This document shows, piece by piece, positions 51,285 through 62,985 of a stretch of 64,000 nt of DNA. The position numbers were made by a program, and so were the translations under genes. Source of the DNA: Timema cristinae (Eukaryota > Arthropoda > Insecta > Phasmatodea > Timematidae); the NCBI GenBank assembly GCA_039000515.1, contig JBCFYV010000024.1:38676035-38740034 (forward strand). Reading direction: 5' to 3'. A model generated the notes under the pieces. It ran no database searches. It saw nothing but the letters and a program-made list of their open reading frames with translations, and had not been told where the DNA came from. The number at the start of each line of letters is the position of its first letter. Position 1 is the first letter of the stretch.

Positions 51285-51727
51285 CAATGTTTCTCAACCT
51301 GTGTACCAATGCAACTTGGTGTGCCGTGAACCGTTTAACAGGTGTGCCGCCAAATTTTGGATCACTGTTTAAGTTTAATGTATCTGCAAACTGGGTTTAT
51401 CAGTTATTCGACCTAATGCAAGCGAAATAGCAAGATAAATATACAGCAGCAAGTTTCACACTATGCAATTATTTATTTATTATAACCGTTTGGAACAACT
51501 AATATAGTTTATATTTTAATAGTATCTTCAGTGTTAAGCAATACAATCGATAACATATAATTCTGTTAATATTTCTACTAACCAGTAAATGAAAGTTAAT
51601 ATTTAAACTTGCTTAAAAAAAATACCGATCTCATCATTAAAAGCCCATTTCCGTTTCATTAAATTTGCCACCAAAAATTCTGGTATTCGAAAGCGTACCG
51701 CAAAAATAAACATGTTGAGAACCACTG
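51285..51727. mobile_element. hAT-type MITE
   Basis: Left end CAATGTTTCTCAACCTGTGT and right end ACATGTTGAGAACCACTG are inverted copies of a CAGTGGTTCTCAAC-type terminus. GTGTGCCGTGAACCG and GTGTGCCGCC lie inside near the left end. The expected 8-bp duplication is not clear. Confidence 0.65.
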
Positions 51728-52718
51728 GAAATAAGTGTGTGTGTGGTTGGTAAGAAAACATAGAGAGTAAAGAAAATATGTGACTTCTAACAAAGTAGAG
51801 CACCATGACCAAATGTGTTTTGATTTTCCCCTAAAATATAAATTACTTATTGGCCCGGTTCTGTATTTAAATCCTATCAATTTTCAAGCCACCATCTTAT
51901 TTTATTTTTTTAACTGAATAGTTATGAGTATTGGTTTTAATTGAATAGTAAGTTATAAGTCTAAGTTTTCGTAAACATAATATAGTGAATAATTATCTCG
52001 TTCTTTTCTTGAAAGCGTTACGACCTGGGCTTCTGGACCTTACAAATAAGATAAACATTAATTGTATTCTTCCAGAAAACAACAAACTCCAGGAACTCTA
52101 CTCTCTTTTTAAGAGGAAGGGTTTCTACACGAAAAGTAGATTAGTTTAGATGCCTAAACTAAGCAGGGATAGATCAAAAGTTTCCTAATCTTGTTGTTGA
52201 CCCTCAATCCTTAGTGAAGGAGGTGAACCGGATGGTATTAAGGCAGCCCAGACGAGTAATTGGTCTCTCTGACAACTAGGCCAAAGAGATGTACAGGGAT
52301 CCTATATTTGTCAATGTCCTTACAAGGTCTTATGCCTAAAGTTCACATCCAACCACTAGGCCAAAGGTAAACATAGGCCTTATAGGCTTTTACCTGTAGT
52401 TGCCCTTTAGCCATTTTGTCAAAAGTACGCAGGGGTGGATTGATATTTAACTTGTAATAACGGGAATTGTAGGTTCTCAGTAACCTTACTTGGAATATAA
52501 TAGGCCTAAGCGACGTATAGGATAGTTCTAAGGCCTTTTTACACCTAGCTGACCTTTAACCCCTTAATTTAAAGTAAGGTCATCATAAAAAAATCAAGAC
52601 ATTATAACATTACCATCTCAAAAGAGATATCAGATATTCAATTTTTTTATCTCGAATATTATATTTGTTTAACTTTAATACACTTGTGACACAACTTATA
52701 GATAAACTTTAAGAGAGA
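51728..52718. other. Unassigned stretch
   Basis: Part (52000-52560) is less AT-rich and has two loosely similar pieces containing AACTAGGCCAAAG and CACTAGGCCAAAG (about 52276 and 52357). It has no open frame and was not recognised. Confidence 0.35.
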
Positions 52719-52890
52719 CGCACCGGTTGCCTTATTCCCTAACGTGTCACTTTTGTTTTAGATTGGATTTCCGGTGACGAGGAGATCAGGGTTTTAATCC
52801 CGGTCAAGTGTATCAAGGGTGATTTTTCCTAGTCCCACAAGAAAATTTGGATACACTTATTTTTAATTATATCTTGCTCATCCCTTTTTG
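52719..52890 (+). mobile_element. SINE A2 copy, 5' part, split by another SINE
   Basis: A head remnant (CACCGGTTGCCTTATTCCCT), CCGGTGACGAGGAGATCAGG, GGGTTTTAATCCCGG (box B) and body up to CTTGCTCATCCC. The element resumes at 53128 after the nested SINE. Confidence 0.7.
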
Positions 52891-53127
52891 TTTTGCACCG
52901 GGTCTTTTACCTATTCAGGTTATACGCTTATTTACTAATTATGCTCATGTGCTAGAGATGATAAAGGTGGAATTTATAGGAAATGTACCCACATTTGCGT
53001 AGAGGGAGAGTGTAAAACCAATTAGGTAACCCACCCGATCGGGATTCGAGCGCCGATTTCCCGGGAAACGGCAGTCTAGTCTATTGTGAGAGTGAAGCCT
53101 TAGACCATATAGCCACAAAAGTAGGTA
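52891..53127 (-). mobile_element. SINE A2 copy nested inside another SINE A2
   Basis: It is complete on the - strand: tail TGCACCGGGTCTTTTACC, body TAGAGGGAGAGTGTAAAACC, box B GGGATTCGAGCGCC (on +), head ending ATATAGCCACAAAAG. Confidence 0.78.
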
Positions 53128-53192
53128 TCATTTATATTCAATTAGCGTAATTAATCTATACGTATAACCAGAACGAGTACGAAGACTGAGGG
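53128..53192 (+). mobile_element. SINE A2 3' tail, second part of the split copy
   Basis: CAATTAGCGTAATTAATC, CGTATAACCAGAACGAGTAC is the tail missing from 52719-52890. Confidence 0.75.
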
Positions 53193-53995
53193 GAAAAAAA
53201 TTCATAGGCTTGTTTCATAATATTGAACAATTCGTTGTGAAACAACTTTTGAGCTAAGAAACAAGTGAACCACTTGTAACACCGATTAATATAAAAACAT
53301 GACAGAGAGTAATAAGGTATGAATTAAATGAATATTAAAAAAAAAAAATTGCTTATGATCCATGGTACGAGTTTTAGATAGATAGATATAGATAGATATA
53401 GATAGAGAAAGATAAACCTCTTTGACCTTTAGACTGACTGTACAAAGCTTATGTAATGAATAATGCATAAGTTAATCTCCGTTAAAGTGGCTTACAACAG
53501 AAGGACAGCTCTAATGTATGTTTTAGACTTAAAGTACAAGGAAGATGTCTAGCTGAAGAGAGTCGTGCGACAATGTGGGAGAGGGGGAGGGGGGGAGGGG
53601 CAGGCGTGTATAAAATTGGACTCGAGTAGGATTTTGACGTGATTAGTGAAGCGTTAACACACTCATGCAGGAGGTCTTTCCCTCGTACAAATATTATATT
53701 TTCATGGTTATGCTGTATTTTAATTTACAAGGACTCTACATCATCTCTTTTAAGTGACATTCTATGTTTTTACCTCTTGATATTATGTGTGTTGCCTGCT
53801 ATCACACATAAGGTTTTAACGTCCACATACCCAGATTTGTATCCCTGGTGTTAAGTTAGATCAAAAATGAAGATAGCAATAGAACATGTTTTAAAATACA
53901 TTTAAAGAGATAAATGGCAATCGGGATCGGTTATCTTCCTTTGGATAACATCATGTGTCATACATGATACATCCGTCATCCAATTATTGTTTAAC
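53193..53995. other. Unassigned stretch with a G-rich run
   Basis: 53578-53601 is a purine-only block with four long G runs. Nothing else was recognised. Confidence 0.4.
53377..53406 (+). repeat. (GATA)n microsatellite
   Basis: Repeated GATA/GATATA units. Confidence 0.85.
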
Positions 53996-54243
53996 CTTCT
54001 TCGGTGGCTGTATGGTCTAAGGCATCACCCTCGCCATAGACTATAGTGCCGATGACAAGGAAAATAAGGGTTCAAATCCCGGTCCAGTGTACTGAGTGTT
54101 GTTTTTCCTAAAGTTTTTCACTCTTCTTCCACGCGAATGTGGTTTACCTCTCTCGAATTTCAACCTTTCTCATCTTTAGCTCACCAGTGTAATTTGGTAC
54201 ATATGTGTAAAACCCTAACAGGTAGAACGATGAGGTGCTAAAA
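53996..54243 (+). mobile_element. SINE A2 copy
   Basis: CTTCTTCGGTGGCTGTATGG, GGTCTAAGGCATCACCCTCG, GGGTTCAAATCCCGG (box B), body and tail ACCCTAACAGGTAGAACG. Confidence 0.82.
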
Positions 54244-54284
54244 AAGAATTATTATTTATGAGCACGATGTTTTAACAAAAGTTA

Positions 54285-54533
54285 CCCGCTTCGTTGACCG
54301 CGTGGTCTAACGCGCTACTCTCGTAGGAGACTAGACTGCCAATGACGGGGAGATAGAGACTGTAATCTTTGATGAATGAACCGAGGGTGATTTTTGCTAA
54401 ATTGTTTTCCATTCTCCCTCCCCGAAAAATAGGGTATACTACCTATAAATATAACCTCCCCAATCCCTAAGCTCATTACCGTAATTAGTACATAAACGTA
54501 TAACCCTAACGGGTAGTATGATGCTATGCTAAA
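54285..54533 (+). mobile_element. SINE A2/A intermediate copy
   Basis: The head reads CGCTTCGTTGACCGCGTGGT then CTAACGCGCTACTCTCGTAG. It has the A2-type GTGGTCTAA with the A-type TAACGCGCT. The body and tail (ACCCTAACGGGTAGTATGAT) are typical. Confidence 0.82.
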
Positions 54534-54594
54534 AAATATATAAAACTGTTTACGTTTTTTGAGGGGGGAAATTTATCATATTTAAATAACTACT

Positions 54595-54620
54595 TTTTAG
54601 CACCGTTTCTATTCCATATG
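54595..54620 (-). mobile_element. SINE tail fragment
   Basis: TTTTTAGCACCGTTTCTATT matches only the extreme 3' end of the SINE A/B tail. Confidence 0.4.
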
Positions 54621-55056
54621 AATATAGAATAATCTTTTTGGGCTCGTTATTTGTGAACATAAATGTCCCTTTTAACCAGGGAGACGAACTGAAATGTTTA
54701 TCGGTTTAAATTATTGTTCCTGTTCTTTCAGTAATTGTTTTAAGGCCCCGTTTAGAGAAAATAAAATGTTCGGGTTATTTTTTGTTTTTAATTGAATATT
54801 TATACTACCATTATAAAATTCGTTAGTATAAAATTTTATAATAATAATAATAATAATAATAACTTATAGTAAATAATTTAAAGTTATCTACAATATAATA
54901 ACAAATACGGAGAAAAATACATCACAATTTGACAAAATAAAAATAGATAATTTAAAAATAAGATCAAGTTTAAGAAAGAAGGGCGTACAGTTTAGTTTTA
55001 AAAATAATTTAAGAACCAATAAGAAACTTAATGCACCTAGATACGTATATAAATTT
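54621..55056. other. Unassigned AT-rich DNA
   Basis: An AATAAT microsatellite lies at 54840-54861. Nothing else was recognised. Confidence 0.4.
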
Positions 55057-55072
55057 CTATTCTAGTTCTTAC

Positions 55073-55330
55073 CCGCCTCGGTGGCGTAGTTGGCTAACGC
55101 GCTAGTCGTGTTGAGCTCGACCGCTGAGGACGGGGAAATCGAGGTTCAAATCTCGGTCGGGTGAACTGGGGGTGGCTTTTACTTAATGGTTTTCCACTCT
55201 CCCTCCCCGCAAATGCGGGTTCACTTCCTCTAATTCAACCTTCCCAATTCCCAATCCATTAGCGTAATTAGTACTTAAAGCGTATAACCCGAACGGGTAG
55301 TAAGACGCGGTGCTAAATAATAATAATAAT
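55073..55330 (+). mobile_element. SINE A copy with a 14-bp target-site duplication
   Basis: Full length and near consensus: CCGCCTCGGTGGCGTAGTTG (box A), GAGGTTCAAATCTCGG (box B), body, CCCGAACGGGTAGTAAGACG and AATAATAAT tail. ATTCTAGTTCTTAC occurs at 55059-55072 and 55331-55344. Confidence 0.95.
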
Positions 55331-55344
55331 ATTCTAGTTCTTAC

Positions 55345-56342
55345 GCAATCTATTTCAAGAATTCCAGACATGATTTTATTCTTATACGTGTATCTTACGT
55401 GTTTAAGGAGATTAAGTACAATTTTTTTACAGTTGTCCACATCTTATCTGCCTGTGAGAGATTTCGCATTTATTTAAAGAAGAAAGAAAGTCGGGAAATG
55501 CGTTGTTATAAAACATGTCGAAGAGGTAATTGAAACCGCAAGAATAATTCAACCTTTTCGGGTTGTCAGAATGTTTTAATATTCTTTTTTGGATTTTGAA
55601 AAGGCATCCAATTATTGTCTAAATACAACAAAATTACAAATTTCAAAAGGCAGTGTGGTTGAAGATATCTAGACAATATCTTGGTAAAGTAATGATGAAG
55701 CAAACTTTTGGTGATATTGAGGAATGGAGTCAAGTAAATATTTATAAAAAAAAGGGAAAACAATGGGTGGCATTGAGTCATACGTTCTTCATGGACTGGA
55801 GATAGAAAGAGGAATTTCGGCAGAGAAAAAAGAGATTTTAAGAAGATGATGGGGTACATTGATGAAGAATTCCATGCATTTTACAATGGCATTGTTCAGG
55901 AATAATTATTAATACTGGTATTTTTGTTGTTGTGTTCAGTAGCTACTATTATTTCTTGGTTTTTAATAAAAGGTTTTATTTGATTATCTCAAAATTATAT
56001 TTTTGGCACTTACACCCTTATGACTTTCCGCTCTACATTTATATATTTTATTCATTTGAATAGCAAGAATAGATATTTTCGGAAAAATATGGTCAACTGT
56101 TTACATAAGGTACCATTTCATTATGAGTTTCGTTTGTTACAATTTGGTAGGCATATTTTATTCATACGTTGGCTACAACTGTCTACTTTTCTCTCCCACT
56201 TAGGTCAGCGCTTACTATCTCAAATTAGTCCAATTTTCTGACTTTTGGAGTCGGTAATAATTGGTGTTAAGTCCAAACGATCAGCCGTTTCGTTCATTAC
56301 AGTAGAAATTGACATTGTCAACTTGACCAGGCAAAGCTCTCT
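55345..56342. other. Unassigned AT-rich DNA
   Basis: A 97-codon - strand frame at 55566-55859 has no recognisable feature. Confidence 0.35.
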
Positions 56343-56352
56343 TGCCCTAAGT

Positions 56353-56679
56353 TGTTATTATTATTATTATTATTAGTAGTAGTAGTAGTAGTAGTAGTAG
56401 TACCGCGTCTTACTACCCGTTCGGGTTATACGCACTTACGCTAATGTGTAATGGTAGGGTGATTATGAGATGAAATGGAAGACCTACAGTTTAACGTGGG
56501 ATCCGAACCACGGTGGAGGCCTGGCAATCCCCACATTCACAAGTTGTGATTAATACACGTCTTATCAGAGGTGAAGGAAAGGTTTGGTAATCAGATAAAC
56601 CTGTGCCGGAAGCGAGGATTGAACCCCGGACCTCCAGCACAGAAGTCTGACACCTTACCCGTAGACCACCAGGTCACCG
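56353..56679 (-). mobile_element. SINE B copy with target-site duplication
   Basis: Full length with a long (TAC)n(TAA)n 3' tail at 56353-56402. The head ends GGTGACC. TGCCCTAAGT occurs at 56343-56352 and 56680-56689. Confidence 0.94.
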
Positions 56680-56689
56680 TGCCCTAAGT

Positions 56690-57433
56690 CTTAGCTGAAT
56701 ATTTATGTTAGTATGATACTTTTATTTATTTAAAAACTCTATAAATTTGTATTCAACATAAAGCATTTGATGAATATGCACTTGTAAAATGAGCTTGTTT
56801 TTAGATCATTAGGAAATAAATTATTTTAAATGAAGTTTTTCTCCCAAAACTGTAATATGATATATTTGGATCAATAAAGATGTATTTTATTCTCCTATAC
56901 AGCCTTAGTTTCGTTTATCACGATTTATAATATCAATATTATCAAATATAAATATATAGTTTGAGGAAATTATCCTAAACCTTTCTAGTTGTAATATTTA
57001 TAAAAATGGACAAAGAAAAAATGTATTTATATTTAAAATCATCATCCTTCAAAATTAAAGTAATTTTCAATATGAGTAGATCAAAATACTTATATAATAT
57101 TTTTTGGGTCAAAATATAGTAATAAGACTGAGCCATTCTCTAAAAATATGTTGGAAAATATATTTTATCAAAACAAATTATACTATACAAGCTTGAGCTA
57201 TTCTCTAAAAAATACATTTGACAATCTTTAAAACGAAATAAAATGAAAACATTAAATCACAATTATACTTTTAAGTACATTTAGGTATCAAATAAAGATC
57301 AAATTCTTTTATTTAAAAAAATTGAATGTTAGACTCGATGTTTCCAGCTATAAATTGATTGCCTTGCTTACCTGGACATCATCTGTTATAGTCATAGTCT
57401 AAAATATACACACTTCGATAATTGTTTTAAATA
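56690..57433. other. Unassigned AT-rich DNA
   Basis: The phrase GAGCCATTCTCTAAAAA recurs near 57131 and 57194. Nothing else was recognised. Confidence 0.35.
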
Positions 57434-57722
57434 TGGCGTCTGGTATCGTCCAAAACACAACGTATGATATTTTCTAAAGCACCATATCTAGCAACATTTA
57501 TCATCTATATCACAATGTATGTTACCGTCTAAAACAAAACGTCTAGCAACGTCTATATTGGGCACAACGCCTGGTAGCGTCTAAAACACAATATCTACAA
57601 CATCTATAGTGTACACACCATCTATATTCTATAACAGAATGCCTGGTAACATCTAAAACATAGCGTCCTATATCGTCCAAAACATAACTTATTACATCGT
57701 CTAAGCCACGACATCTGGAATA
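57434..57722. repeat. Degenerate 24-bp tandem repeat
   Basis: Units such as GCCTGGTAGCGTCTAAAACA+CAAT, GCCTGGTAACATCTAAAACA+TAGC and GTATGTTACCGTCTAAAACA+AAAC repeat about 10-12 times with indels. On the - strand the repeat gives an 8-residue periodicity (VLDDIGRY, VLDVTRHS, VLDATRRC). Confidence 0.8.
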
Positions 57723-57779
57723 ATTATATAAAACAAGACGTTCCAATGCTCTAGCTCGCTGCTAAGGTTCTCAAAGTGA

Positions 57780-58090
57780 TATTAACACAGCCCCAGGAGA
57801 GATGTCAGAGGAACTGTGTCACGACCCACTTCCCCTGTGACCTCCTCTCATGGGTGGTTCAACCGAACACCTGTGTTCACCCCTGTTCGGTGCAATATTC
57901 ATGAAATTATTGGCGAGTCCTCGCGGTGTGGATTTATTACGCGTCATAGCAGCAGCTGCTCCAATCGGCGCTTGTTCAAATAATTCGCGATATATCACCC
58001 CTCTCTCCCCCTTCACCCTTTCGACCCTTTGCGTCCCCAGGACAGAGCCTCTCATCCCATGGAAGAGCCCTCCGAGCAAAATGTCCATAT
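57780..58090. promoter_or_regulatory. GC-rich island, candidate conserved regulatory element
   Basis: The base composition changes abruptly from AT-rich to about half GC for about 300 bp. Within it are an E-box palindrome GCAGCAGCTGCTCC, homeodomain-like ATTCATGAAATTATT and TTTATTACG. It lies in presumed intron of a neural receptor gene. Overlapping frames are open on both strands (57850-58173 on +, 57819-58088 on -), but neither shows a recognisable domain, so I favour a regulatory element or CpG-type island over an exon. This is inference only. Confidence 0.4.
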
Positions 58091-58383
58091 GTCCAAAAGT
58101 TGGAATTATTTATGGAATAAGTTTTGAAAATAATTTTGGTGTAAGAAAAATTATTATGGTAATGTTAGACTGAAGAAAAATCGGGATGTAAGAAGTACTC
58201 TGTAGTTTTAAAATTTAAACTGAAATATCGCCCTCAGAAATTAATCAATATTTGATTATTAGCATAATTAATACCCGTTTGATCCATTTATAGTCGTGCG
58301 TGTGTCCCATTAGCATTTTTTAGACAATGATTGCAAATCGGAATCATTTTGTATGAAACCCTCAAACATTTCCATTAATTATT

Positions 58384-58537
58384 ATTAGCACCGCGTCTTA
58401 CTACCCGTTCGGGTTATACGCACTTACGCTAATGTGTAATGGTAGGGTGATTGTGAGATGAAATGGAGGACCTACAGTTTAACGTGAAATCCGAACCACG
58501 GTGGAGGCTTGTTATTCTCCACATTCACAAGTTGTGA
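58384..58537 (-). mobile_element. SINE B, 5'-truncated
   Basis: It has the tail and proximal body only, ending about CATTCACAAGTTGTGA (on +), close to the break points at 32570 and 33508. No clear duplication was found. Confidence 0.85.
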
Positions 58538-58539
58538 CT

Positions 58540-59237
58540 ATTTGCGTTTGGGGGTAATTTCATGCAAAATTTAACCTCCTTGGTCCTCTGGGTTTTGAAA
58601 TTTTTTCAGCTGGAAGAGGAGCTGATAATTGTTATAGTGGAGATATCAATATTTAAACACATTCAGAAGTATTCACGTATTATAACAATAACTAAATTAA
58701 TGTAGTGTCATTTAATATATATACCTTTAGTTCATATTATTTTACCAAATGTATTAAATGTAATTTAAATGTATTATATATTAAACATATGACTGTTATC
58801 TACACATTAATTACCAAGAATTTTAATACCAGAATATAATATATGCCTATAAGCCTCTAAAGAATATTTGACAACAATAAGTTTATTTAGATACCCCAGA
58901 TATAAAATAATTAAAAACTACATTAAAATATTAGCTATCGTGCTTACGATTTAATTAAATTTATTGAACTGTGGTAAACCTCTATTACACCGGATGTTTT
59001 AATCCTGTTGGTTTTAAAAACACATTATGGGGCTGTATCATTACAACGTTGGTATATTAACATTTAATAACTTGAGGTCTGACCTCTGTAGACTGTAAGT
59101 GTTGTTCATACCATATATTTGTGATCATTATTTGCCTGTTAGTATTCAGACTACAAATAAAATAACTGATCTCTTATTGTTAATTTCTAAGTATATATTA
59201 CATTTTTAAGCACTGACATTTATTCACCTGTATATAT
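58540..59237. other. Unassigned AT-rich DNA
   Basis: Nothing was recognised. Confidence 0.35.
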
Positions 59238-59825
59238 AGGGTGTATCGTAACATGTGGGATCCATTTCAGCTGTGGACAAGACACAAAAACAATTGAAAA
59301 AAGTTTTACAAACATATGTCCCATTTGATCTTGTTTCACAGCTTTGGTGATGTTTGAACTCCAGTAATGTGGAGCTGTTTAACATTTTAGAAGTTATATT
59401 CCTAAAATTGAAAAATGACACCTGGACACGGGAATCGAACCCGGGACCCGTGTCTAAGTGTAATTTTTCAATCTTCATAATATGATAACTATATGGAGAA
59501 TTCCTCACTAAAAAGCATAAATAATATCTTCGGCTATTTGATTTATATTATAGGAAGTGCTAAAATGGTCACATTCAGCATGAATTCAAGAATTGCAATT
59601 AAATTAGATGTATTTTTGAAAGTGTGCAATATTCTTTAACAAGACGACTGCAGGCCGAAAGGGTAAATTTGGAGCATTTACTATAATTCTAAGCAGATCC
59701 ATATTTCTGGAGTATAAACATGACTATTGCCTGGAAACAATATAAAATAAAAAAGTGTTTATATGACCTTTAAAAAAAAATTCATGCCCACCGCTGAAGT
59801 GGGTACCACATGCCAGGTACACCTT
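59238..59825. mobile_element. Possible DNA transposon with ~30-bp inverted ends and an internal tRNA-like motif
   Basis: Left AGGGTGTATCGTAACATGTG and the reverse complement of the right end, AAGGTGTACCTGGCATGTGG, match with a few changes. Inside, on the - strand at 59420-59455, is CGGGTTCGATTCCCGTGTCC, an exact box B-like motif. No convincing box A was seen. Confidence 0.5.
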
Positions 59826-60198
59826 GTATTGATAAATAGTTTTAATTGTATTTATTTATTATAAAAATATAAGTAATATTGGATAAACCATAGTTTGGTT
59901 TTATAACATTATATGTATCTTAGTGTGCTATTTGTACCTTCATAATGTTATTTAGTTTAAAGAAGCGGAAATATATTCCGTTTGCAATGTGTGAGCTTAG
60001 CGTGTTAAAGGGCTTCAATAGATAACGTAGGCTTGGCTTCCATACATAGTTTAAAATGATTTAGTTAAGTTTTAATTGTTGGTATTCGTTAATCGTTATG
60101 GGATCTTTCAATAATGGTAAAAAGTACAGTATCCTGGAATACCTATCTATAGGTATTATCATGTATCAGTAATTTCTAGCTATGCTTAATAAAATGTT

Positions 60199-60340
60199 GG
60201 GAATGCCAGGCCTCCACCGTGGTTCGGATTCCACGTTAAACTGTAGGTCCTTCATTTCATCTCGCAATCACCCTACCATTACACATTAGCGTAAGTGCGT
60301 ATAACCCGAATGGGTAATAAGACGCGGTGATAATAATAAT
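60199..60340 (+). mobile_element. SINE B, 5'-truncated, with an 11-bp target-site duplication
   Basis: It begins at GGGAATGCCAGGCCTCCACC and runs to the tail and AATAATAAT. AATAAAATGTT occurs at 60188-60198 and 60341-60351. The break point is within 20 bp of the other truncated B copies. Confidence 0.93.
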
Positions 60341-60654
60341 AATAAAATGTTTGTTGAATCTCAATTTCACTTACAATGTCTTAATGAAATTGCAAACACT
60401 AAAAGTTGAAACTATAGGTATTGAATTTTGTATCAATTGTACAAATGGATTCAATCAAATAATACTATATGCTTGATCATAGAAAGTTTCCAAAACATTA
60501 ATAAATACGTTCAGTTAAGAAGTGTATTTTATAATAAGTATCTTTAGAGTTGAAATCTAATCTTGTATTTTGTAATATACAAGTTGATATAGAGCCTAGC
60601 TTTATGAAGGTTTTAAAATATGAAACTAAGCATTCCTTATTTTACATATTTTTA

Positions 60655-61515
60655 AGCTTATGTATAATGTAATGCTAGAGCATATGGAAGAGTTGACATT
60701 AAACGGTACAATTCATCTATTAATATACGCAGATGATCTAGCTTTTTGGCCAATAAGGGAGAATCTCTTGAAAGAAATGTAGAAATTTTACTATATGCTA
60801 TTAGGAAATAGGTATTAGAAGTGAATTCTGAAAGGGCCAGCATATGATCACACAGAGAATACAGATTGAGGACAATCATTTAGAGATTACTTCGAACACC
60901 ACATCAATTGACAGGGTTATTGACTTTAAATATTTATGAACAATTTTAACTAGCAATAACAATATTTGAATGGGAATTTGGAAAAGAACACAGTCGGGAA
61001 ATTCATGCAACTATTCAGTCAGTAAGTTGTTGATATATCACCTCCTGTGAATGAAGGTATAACTCGAATATACAAAACAATTTTACCGGATGTTTCTATG
61101 GGTGTAAACCGTGGTCTCTTACCTTATTTGACAATACAAATTAGGGTATTCTAAAACAAGGTGATTAAGAAGATATTTGGCCCAAAAAGGTATGAGGCAA
61201 CTGAAAAGTGGAGGTCACATAATTATGAGTTACATACCTTGTACTCATCATAAGACAGTGTTATGATAGTCAAGTCTTGTATATTACGGTGGACAGGACA
61301 GGCAGAGCGAATGGGAGAATCTAGAACCGCTTTCAGGGCACCGATTCTTAAACCCAATGGGAAGAGACCATTGGTACTGGAAAGACTTAGACGAGATGGG
61401 AGGGTAGCATTATAATCTACCTGAGAGAGGTAGTGTTTAATGAGGTGGACTGGATAGAACTATCTAAAGATAGGAATAGATGACGTACTTTAATTGTGGC
61501 AGTGAACTTTAATGC
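60655..61515 (+). pseudogene. LINE reverse-transcriptase 3' fragment, decayed
   Basis: Translation in shifting frames gives LLIYADDLAF (catalytic YADD at 60726-60737), FKYLGTIL, KKIFGPKRYEATEKW, LRWTGQAERMGESRTAF and KPNGKRPL. This is the order found in the C-terminal half of a non-LTR retrotransposon ORF2. Several stops and frameshifts show that it is dead. The N-terminal endonuclease and first RT motifs are absent, a normal 5' truncation. It lacks the SINE A/B tail after its end, so it does not itself identify the SINE partner. Confidence 0.88.
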
Positions 61516-62055
61516 CATATAGTAAGTAAGTATATGATTTACATCATCTGTTTCGATTTTTTTAAACAATTCATTGTATTAAAACATTTTAGCAGAAAAA
61601 TAGTTATCCTAATATCATAAATGTAATTTAATCTGTATATAAATAAGCCTATATTTGAATAGTATTAATTTCTTGTGCGGTTCCCTTTTTTCTGTACCAA
61701 ATTAAGCCTCTCATATCATTGAAGCCGTAGAAACTATGATATCGATCGGAAATGTCAGTATTTTTTTAAAAAAATACGGGCCATCTTTTACCCCTTTAAC
61801 CTCCCTTGTCGTAAACACACACACACACACCCTATACCCCATCTCCAATTTTTTGCCTATTGAACGTTTCATATGTTTATTTAAAAACATACGCTCAGAC
61901 AGTGATGTATGTGCTAAACATGTATGGATGGTTTGAACAAATACGCCAAAATACAAATTGTAAATACACAGTAATTTTGTGTTCCATAGCGTATATTTAC
62001 TTTTTTCTGAAAGAAATAAACGTAGCTATTTACTTTACTAACGACTTCATTCGTC
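61516..62055. other. Unassigned AT-rich DNA
   Basis: An (AC)n run lies at about 61817-61831. Open frames are short and featureless. Confidence 0.35.
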
Positions 62056-62059
62056 TCTT

Positions 62060-62314
62060 ACCCGCTTCGGTAACCACGTGGTCTGATGTGTCATCCTCAC
62101 ATTAGATTAGACTGGCGCTGAAGGGAAGATCAAGGTTCGAATCTCGGTTGGGTGTATTGCGGGTGGTATTTCCAAAATGTTTTTCCACTCTCACTCTACG
62201 CAAATGCGGTTATACTTCCTCAAAATATAGACTTCGTTATTCTTAAAACCATTAGCGTAATCAATACATATACGAGTATGTATATCCTGAACGTGTAGTA
62301 AGACATATTTCTAA
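62060..62314 (+). mobile_element. SINE A2 copy
   Basis: CCGCTTCGGTAACCACGTGG, AAGGTTCGAATCTCGG (box B), body and tail TCCTGAACGTGTAGTAAGAC. ACTTCATTC flanks both sides (before 62056 and near 62321), a probable duplication. Confidence 0.82.
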
Positions 62315-62881
62315 AATAACTTCATTCTTTATTTTTAAATTCACATTGGCTATGATCAAAATACATTGACCTCAAGACATACAAATGAATTGTGTTATAT
62401 TGTTGTGTACAATATTAGATCTAGTACACTCTTTGAATAAAATAATTTATCAGTCATATAAATTTAAAATTAATAGTGAAGTACAGGTTGTTTATCTCAT
62501 CGTTATAAAAAATACTTTTTTCTAAAATCAATAGTTTTATTTATTTGTTTTACAATATATTTTCATATTAAAATTATGCTAAGAAACAGCAGGCAATTCA
62601 AAATTAGTAGTCAGAGAGTAGCATTCAAACCATAGCTTTTTTTTTCCTGCCATTAAAACCCCAGGAAATTTAAAATCAGATTTAATTTTATAAACTAAAA
62701 TAAAGTTTATTAACTATAATAATACCTTCTGGCGATATAATAAGAAGTTAAAGATCCATTTAATAGGTTAGACTTATTAAATTACGGATGGATTAAACTT
62801 TTCCAAATTTTATGCTCCTGCTGAAGGTATCTTCTTTCAAAACATATTACCTGGATTAAATATCAAGCTAATGTAGTTTGG

Positions 62882-62985
62882 ATTTTAGTGACAGGGATCA
62901 AACCCCGGTCAGGTGTACTTAAGATGATATTTCCTAAATGGTCTACCAAATTACATCCAAGCAAATGCGTATAACACTTTGTATA
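62882..62985 (+). mobile_element. SINE A2 fragment
   Basis: GTGACAGGGATCAAACCCCG, GGTCAGGTGTACTTAAG, TTTCCTAAATGG and AAGCAAATGCG are the middle of an A2. The head and tail are missing. Confidence 0.55.

Noticed and set aside
57850..58173. Open frames on both strands over the GC-rich island
   Set aside because: No known domain, no clear splice sites, and both strands are open because of composition. Kept as a possible regulatory element.
59420..59455. Possible genuine tRNA gene on -
   Set aside because: Box B is exact, but no acceptor stem pairing or convincing box A at the right distance could be found.
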